Below, one piece after another: positions 59,479 through 64,000 of a DNA stretch of 64,000 bases; within the stretch, counting starts at the first letter, position 1, and each line of letters begins with the position of its first letter. Under the pieces are notes generated by a model. That model saw only the letters and a list, made by a program, of their open reading frames with translations. It did not search any database and was not told the origin of the DNA. Source of the stretch: Parafrankia sp. EUN1f (GTDB lineage: Bacteria; Actinomycetota; Actinomycetes; Frankiales; Frankiaceae); contig NZ_ADGX01000015.1 in assembly GCF_000177675.1 (NCBI RefSeq), positions 27,788-91,787 on the forward strand, read 5' to 3'. A program made the translations under genes and the position numbers.

Positions 59479-60751
59479 ACAGATGGGTGGCAGCAGGTAC
59501 CACCGCGAGGCGGCTCTCACACCGCAGCTGATTCTGCGCTTCCCGGTTGAGGTCAAGTACGAGCTCGTCGCGCTCACCCACGATCAGCAGCGTGGGGGCG
59601 GAGACCCGAGCCAGTCTGGACATGGCCAGATCCGGTCGCCCGCCGCGGGACACGACAGCGGTGACTGGCGGGCCGAACTCGGCTGCCGCCCACAGAGCCG
59701 CCGCGGCGCCGGTACTGGCACCGAAGTATCCGACGGGAAGGTAGGCGATATCGGGCTCCTCGCGCAGCCAGCGGGTGACCCGGATGAGACGGCGGGCGAG
59801 GGTGTCGATGTCGAACACCTTTTTCCGGTCGAGTTCCTCCTCGGGTGTGAGCAGGTCAAACAGCAGGGTGGCCAGGCCGGCGTCGACCAGAACATCCGAG
59901 ACGTACCGGTTGCGTGGGCTTTGGCGGCTGCTTCCGCTGCCATGCGCGAACACGACCAGCCCATGCGGATGCTCGGGAATCGTGAGATCTCCGCTCAGTC
60001 TGGTCGTGTCCGTTGGAATTCTGACCTCGACGGCACGAGCCTGCGATGCGCCACCCATGCTCGCGGTGCTCGCGGTTCCGTTGGTGTTCACGGTGTGATC
60101 GGGCATGGGGGCGGAGATGAGGGCCGCCCGATGCAGCAGGTCGGTGACTTCTTCATCCGCGGTCTGAGTGAAGTCGACGTAGAAGGCGCCGATGGCGAAG
60201 AACTCGTCCGGGGTGGCCAGGCAGACCACCTCCTCGGCGAACTGGTGCAGCCACGCGATCCGTTCCGGCGGGCCGACGGGGGCGGCCAGCACGACGCGGG
60301 CGGCGCCGGCTGCCCGGACCGCCTGGCAGGCGGCTGCAGCGGTCGCGCCGGTCGCGATCCCGTCGTCGACCACGACCACGGTGCGGCCGGCCAACGGAAC
60401 CCGCGGCTGCGATCCGCGGAAGCGGCGGATCCGACGGTCAAGCTCCACCCGTTCGCGTGCTTCCACCGCGTGGAGATCTGCCGGGGTGATGCTGGCCAGC
60501 AGCCGGGTCTCGTCGTTGACCACCAGCACACCTCCCTCGGCGATGGCGCCCATCGCGAGCTCCGGCTGCACTGGTACACCGAGCTTGCGGACGACGATGA
60601 CGTCCAGCGGTGCGCCCAGCGCCCGGGCGACCTCGTAGGCGACGACCACACCCCCTCGGGGGAGACCGACGACCACCACCTGCTGGCCGCCGAGATACGC
60701 CAGCCGTCGGCCGAGCTCATGCCCCGCATGTACGCGATTCTGGAAGAGCAT
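59390..60751 (-). CDS. Phosphoribosyltransferase-alpha/beta-hydrolase fusion protein
   Basis: 453 residues from ATG 60751 (GGGAGGGG upstream). Residues about 5-215 are a type I phosphoribosyltransferase with PRPP-binding VVVVDDGIATGATAAAA. Residues about 240-453 are a dienelactone-hydrolase-like alpha/beta hydrolase, with VFAHGSGSSRQSP, nucleophile GASTG in YFGASTGAAAALWAA, LIVGERDELV and a catalytic His in AATHLF. The same two-domain layout is known from mycobacterial proteins of the Rv0571c type, whose reaction is undefined. The upstream part to 60847 is basic and unlikely to be translated. Confidence 0.9.
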   Translation of the reverse strand: MLFQNRVHAGHELGRRLAYLGGQQVVVVGLPRGGVVVAYEVARALGAPLDVIVVRKLGVPVQPELAMGAIAEGGVLVVNDETRLLASITPADLHAVEARERVELDRRIRRFRGSQPRVPLAGRTVVVVDDGIATGATAAAACQAVRAAGAARVVLAAPVGPPERIAWLHQFAEEVVCLATPDEFFAIGAFYVDFTQTADEEVTDLLHRAALISAPMPDHTVNTNGTASTASMGGASQARAVEVRIPTDTTRLSGDLTIPEHPHGLVVFAHGSGSSRQSPRNRYVSDVLVDAGLATLLFDLLTPEEELDRKKVFDIDTLARRLIRVTRWLREEPDIAYLPVGYFGASTGAAAALWAAAEFGPPVTAVVSRGGRPDLAMSRLARVSAPTLLIVGERDELVLDLNREAQNQLRCESRLAVVPAATHLFTQPGALEAVAVLARDWFVHHLALAGHPS

Positions 60752-60880
60752 CTCGCCCCTCCCTTCCACCCGCTGACCGCTCCTGCGCCGCGCAAACCCC
60801 CGTTTCTTCCTGCCCCGCTGTCTGGCGTCGGAACGTCGGAGCGGCACCGGGCTGACAGGCGGCTCGGGCGCTCGGCTGGC

Positions 60881-62041
60881 TCAGCGGTTCAGCGCGCGGA
60901 GCACGTAGTCGACCGCGGAGATCGGCGGGGTCCTGCCCACCCCCCAGGTGACGGTCGCGTCGAGGCCGACCTGCTCGGCGCGTTCGGAAAGCGCGCGGGC
61001 GTGCCAGGGGTGGTGGAACATGACGTCGGCACCCAGCGGCAGCGCCTCCGGCGTTCTGGTGTTCGCCGCCCAGAAGGGGACGTCCGAGGCGTCCATCAGG
61101 CCGAGCATGTCGACGTTGTGCCGATAGGTGACGATGTCCGGCCGGGTGACGTCGCCGAACTGCTTGATCCCGTAGAAGGCGAGCATGCGCCGGCCGTCGG
61201 GGACGGCTTCGATGAGCCTCATGAGACCTGGCTTGAGCTGGTCGGCGTAGTCGGCGAAGACGTCGTCACCCCACCGCACGATGTCGTAGGTGGCCTGGGT
61301 CTGGTTCACCGCGACGGCCTGTGGCCGGGTCGACATCCGGGCGACGGGGTCGGTGGAGTCCGGGTCCGCGAGGTCGTCGTGGAAGCCGAGCCACAGCGCG
61401 GTGCCAGCACCGGCCGAGTTGCCGAGGAGGGCGATCCGGTTCGGGTCGATACCGAACGAGTCCGCGTGGTAGCGGATGTACTGCAGGCAGCGCGCCACGT
61501 CGGTCATCGGTTTGATGACACCCTCGTCGTCCTCGGCGCCGAGAAGCCGGTAGTTCATGCTGGCGACCGCCGTCCCGGCGGACAGCAGCCGTGCCGGGGC
61601 CGAACCGGTGGCCGCGGGGTCGTCGAACCCGTTCGTCCAGAAAGTGGACTTGTCCCCGTTGATGAACCCGCCGCCGTGCAGATAGATGACGAGGGGCACA
61701 GCGGACGCGGACGCCGAGGCAGATGCCGACGTGGACGCCGATGTGGTCGCGGATGTCCGCGCGGATGCGGGAAGCGCGATGTCGAAGGCGTTGAGCCGGT
61801 CCGCTCCGCAGGAGATGTCGGTGGCGAACCGGACGTCGCTGGCGGTGCCGGTGTCGAACGAAGGGGCGGTGAACGAGATTTCCAGTGGCGCTGGCCGGGG
61901 GGTCGGCGCGGCGGCCCGCGAGTCCGCCGTCCCCGAGGTGTGCGCGGAGCCCGGTTGGCTGTCAGTCGAGGAGCCGCAGGCGGCCAGCCCGCCGACCAGG
62001 GCGAGGCCGGTCAAGGCGGAGAGAATCCGGCGTGCGTTCAT
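60881..62041 (-). CDS. Lipoprotein alpha/beta hydrolase (esterase)
   Basis: 386 residues from ATG 62041 (GAGGAG eight bases upstream). The signal peptide MNARRILSALTGLALVGGLAAC has a lipobox with Cys at 22, so it is membrane-anchored outside the cell. A Ser/Thr/Ala-rich repeat (SASASASAS type) precedes the hydrolase domain. Oxyanion motif YLHGGGF, nucleophile GNSAGAG and C-terminal His in FHHPWHA mark a hormone-sensitive-lipase/carboxylesterase-type enzyme. It likely cleaves ester substrates at the cell surface. 129 bases upstream of the PRT-hydrolase gene on the same strand. Confidence 0.9.
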   Translation of the reverse strand: MNARRILSALTGLALVGGLAACGSSTDSQPGSAHTSGTADSRAAAPTPRPAPLEISFTAPSFDTGTASDVRFATDISCGADRLNAFDIALPASARTSATTSASTSASASASASAVPLVIYLHGGGFINGDKSTFWTNGFDDPAATGSAPARLLSAGTAVASMNYRLLGAEDDEGVIKPMTDVARCLQYIRYHADSFGIDPNRIALLGNSAGAGTALWLGFHDDLADPDSTDPVARMSTRPQAVAVNQTQATYDIVRWGDDVFADYADQLKPGLMRLIEAVPDGRRMLAFYGIKQFGDVTRPDIVTYRHNVDMLGLMDASDVPFWAANTRTPEALPLGADVMFHHPWHARALSERAEQVGLDATVTWGVGRTPPISAVDYVLRALNR

Positions 62042-62242
62042 CCGTGGTCTCCTCGGGGCTGCTGGGCCGTTTCTCGCGTCATGGCCTGCGGTGAGCCGCC
62101 GGGGAGGCCCGATAGCGGGAACCCGGCAGGCACGGCCGGCCAAAGAATGAAGGGACCATACTCGGCTGAACCGGACCTATGTGGGTCGGCATTGCTGATG
62201 TCGAGATTCTGAGCGTCTGGATTCGGGCATGACGTGTGATCT

Positions 62243-62325
62243 CGTGTCGTCAGGCGACAGTCGTGTCGTCAGGCAGTCGTGTTGTCAGGCAGACGTGTTG
62301 TCAGGGAACAGTGTCGTGAGCAGGC
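62243..62325. repeat. Direct repeats upstream of the AraC-like gene
   Basis: CGTGTCGTCAGGC and variants with one change occur at 62243, 62262, 62278 and 62294, with a looser copy at 62311. Spacings are 19, 16, 16 and 17 bases. They lie 25-105 bases upstream of the preferred start and may be regulator sites. Too short and too closely packed for a CRISPR array. Confidence 0.7.
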
Positions 62326-62348
62326 AACAGTGCCGTGAGGTGAGGTCG

Positions 62349-63197
62349 GTGTACCGCGAATACCAGGCGCCCGTTGCCGTGAGGCCTGTGGTGGCCTGTC
62401 TGTGGGAGCAGGAGCCGAACGGCGACCACGTCCAGCGGGTGGTGCCGGACGGGTGCGTCGATCTGATCTGGCTTGCCGGGCGCGAGCTGGTCGTGGCGGG
62501 GCCTGACACCCGTTTCCGCGACGCGGCGCTGGCCGCGGGTGCGATGTCGTCCGGCGTCCGGCTGCGTCCCGGCGTAGCTGGCATGGTGCTCGGTGTTCCC
62601 GCGTGCGATGTGCGTGATCTCCAGATTGATGTGGATCTTCTCTGGGGCGGTCGGGCGGCCCGGAATCCGGGCGACAGCATGGCCGAGATTCGGGGCCGGT
62701 TGGCCGAGGCCGCCCCGGCGCGCAGGTTGGAGCTGCTGTCCGACGTGGTGACCGGCCGGGCCACGGAGCGTCCGGACCCACTCGTCGGGGCCGCGGTGCG
62801 CCACCTCGCGCATCCGGGGGCGCGGGTCGCGGCCGTCGCGGCGGAACTCGGTGTCGGCGAGCGTCAGCTTCACCGCAGAATGCTGGGTGCGGTCGGATAC
62901 GGCCCCAAGATGTTCGCCCGGGTCGCGCGGCTGCGGCGGCTGATGATGCTCACCCGGCGGCCACCCGCACTGCCTTCGGTGTCGGCGGGGCAGCCGGCGA
63001 GGTGGTCGGTGGAACAACAGGCGGCGGGGTCGCCGGCGCCGGTCTCGTGCTCCTCCTCCTTGGCGTCCTTCTCCTTGGCATCCGTCGCCGTCGCCGCGGG
63101 CTATGCGAGCCAGTCGCACATGAACGACGAGGTCCGCCGCCTGACCGGGACCACGGCCGTCCGATTCCTGGAAGACGCCATCGTGACCGCGGCCTAA
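62349..63197 (+). CDS. AraC-like regulator with an insertion in the DNA-binding domain
   Basis: 282 residues from GTG 62349, chosen because GAGGTGAGG precedes it; the frame extends to 62229 through the repeat tract. The N-terminal part (EYQAPVAVRPVVACLWEQE, VPDGCVDLIWLAG) is the domain usual in AraC regulators of this subgroup. The first HTH is in RVAAVAAELGVGERQLHRRM, the second in SLASVAVAAGYASQSHMNDEVRRLTG. Between them about 35 Ser/Pro/Ala-rich residues replace the normal short linker helix, which may distort DNA binding. Only ten bases separate it from the next gene. Confidence 0.8.
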   Translation: MYREYQAPVAVRPVVACLWEQEPNGDHVQRVVPDGCVDLIWLAGRELVVAGPDTRFRDAALAAGAMSSGVRLRPGVAGMVLGVPACDVRDLQIDVDLLWGGRAARNPGDSMAEIRGRLAEAAPARRLELLSDVVTGRATERPDPLVGAAVRHLAHPGARVAAVAAELGVGERQLHRRMLGAVGYGPKMFARVARLRRLMMLTRRPPALPSVSAGQPARWSVEQQAAGSPAPVSCSSSLASFSLASVAVAAGYASQSHMNDEVRRLTGTTAVRFLEDAIVTAA

Positions 63198-63207
63198 CGT
63201 CACACCC

Positions 63208-64000
63208 ATGCCTGTCGACATCGCATCCGCCGAGCAGTTCGTGCTGGCCAACGGCCGTCTGCTGGAGCGGCACATCCTGGCCCGACTCCTGCACGGCGCG
63301 GCGGCGGCGCCGGTGCTGGACGCGCTGCGCGCCTACCGCAACGCGGACGGCGGCTTCGGGCACGCCCTCGAACCCGATGTCCGGACCCCGGGCAGCGAGC
63401 CGACCGCGACCCTGCAAGCGATCGAGGTGCTCGCAGCCGCGGGCGCGCCGGATGATCCGATGGTGGCCGATGCCGCTGCCTGGGTGGCGGCGATCGCCCT
63501 TCCGGATGGCGGTGTGCCCTTCGTGTTGCCCGGTGCGGCGGCCCATCCGCACGCGCCGTGGATGGTGCCCAGTGAGGGAGGATCCCAGCTGACGTTCGCG
63601 TTCGCGGGTGTTCTGCGGCAGCTGCTCGCACGTGCCGCGCCGCACGTACATGCCGCCGATGCCACGCGGGCGTGGCTGGAGCGTGCGACCGAATGGTGCT
63701 GGGCGGCGCTGGCGGATCCGGGGGCGCTCGGCGGCTATGTGCTGAAGTTCGCGCTGGACTTTCTCGACCGGGTACCCGACGCGGAGCACGCCGGGCGATC
63801 GATCGAGGCGCTGCGCCCCCACATCGGAGCCGACGGCTCGATCCCGGTGCCCGGCGGCACCGAGGCCGAGCGGCTCACCGCGTTGGACCTGTCCCCGCGG
63901 CCGGGGCTGCGCAGCCGGGCCCTGTTCAGCGACGAGCAGATCGGCGCAGGGCTGGACCGGCTCGAACAGGGGCAGCGGGCGGACGGCGGGTGGACGTTCG
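63208..64000 (+). CDS. Prenyltransferase/terpene-cyclase-like alpha-alpha barrel protein (partial)
   Basis: The frame opens at ATG 63208 and continues past the window end; 264 codons are visible. Segments such as LRAYRNADGGFGHALEPDVRTPG, EPTATLQAIEVLAAAGA, and GLDRLEQGQRADGGWTF at the end show the QW-like repeats of squalene-hopene cyclase/prenyltransferase barrels. Short homologues in actinobacteria are hypothetical proteins, not proven cyclases, and no DXDD motif is seen here. There is no clear ribosome site. It follows the AraC-like gene by ten bases. Confidence 0.75.
   Translation, partial: MPVDIASAEQFVLANGRLLERHILARLLHGAAAAPVLDALRAYRNADGGFGHALEPDVRTPGSEPTATLQAIEVLAAAGAPDDPMVADAAAWVAAIALPDGGVPFVLPGAAAHPHAPWMVPSEGGSQLTFAFAGVLRQLLARAAPHVHAADATRAWLERATEWCWAALADPGALGGYVLKFALDFLDRVPDAEHAGRSIEALRPHIGADGSIPVPGGTEAERLTALDLSPRPGLRSRALFSDEQIGAGLDRLEQGQRADGGWTF

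Noticed and set aside
62243..62325. Possible CRISPR-like array
   Set aside because: Repeats are about 13 bases with 3-6 base gaps, far shorter than CRISPR repeats and spacers, and no cas genes are present.

Overview
The window is GC-rich throughout, densely coded and often overlapping. It has frequent GTG starts, F420-type luciferase-like oxidoreductases, TetR regulators, CaiB-type CoA transferases, a SARP-like regulator and an NnaR-type nitrate regulator. This points to a soil actinobacterium, most like Frankia/Pseudofrankia; that assignment rests on gene content and is an inference. No rRNA, tRNA, CRISPR array or insertion sequence was recognised.

Region 1 (about 0.2-25 kb) is a catabolic island for an imported carboxylic acid or lipid-like compound. 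It holds two CaiB/BaiF CoA transferases, two acyl-CoA dehydrogenases, an enoyl-CoA hydratase, three short-chain dehydrogenases, two amidohydrolase-2 proteins, a luciferase-like oxidoreductase, a Rieske ferredoxin, a DapB-fold dehydrogenase, an aldehyde dehydrogenase and a cytochrome P450 beside a sucrase/ferredoxin-like protein. A complete branched-chain-amino-acid-type ABC importer is built in: a lipoprotein binding protein, a single 967-residue polypeptide carrying both permeases and one ATPase, and a separate LivF. Six copies of one 15-bp palindromic site (about TTNRACTNAGTYNAA) sit upstream of these operons and nowhere else I noticed. They suggest a single regulon; the TetR gene at 4122-4766 is the obvious candidate regulator.

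Region 2 (25-41 kb) is mixed: a TetR/PPOX-fold pair divergent from a zinc alcohol dehydrogenase with a palindromic operator between, a coupled thioesterase and metallo-beta-lactamase pair, a membrane-anchored GltB-like protein, an aldo/keto reductase, a 1211-residue SARP/NB-ARC regulator whose 3' end runs antisense into a DrrAB-type exporter, further TetR genes, a carboxymuconolactone decarboxylase-like protein, a DUF1330 protein and a second F420-type oxidoreductase.

Region 3 (41.5-56.6 kb) centres on nitrate assimilation: nirB-nirD-nnaR in one overlapping operon, narK, and a nasA-like nitrate reductase fused to a CysJ-like flavoprotein. The last gene is interrupted by one extra base near 53907. 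A GlnR-like site lies between narK and nasA. Inserted among these are a flavin amine oxidase next to an AA10-type lytic polysaccharide monooxygenase with no visible signal peptide, an enoyl-CoA hydratase, a DUF3052 protein and a gene remnant.

Region 4 (56.8-64 kb) holds an unrecognised 184-residue protein, a divergent NmrA-like/LysR pair, a phosphoribosyltransferase-hydrolase fusion, a lipoprotein esterase, an AraC-like regulator with an insertion in its DNA-binding domain, and the start of a prenyltransferase/terpene-cyclase-like protein cut by the window end.
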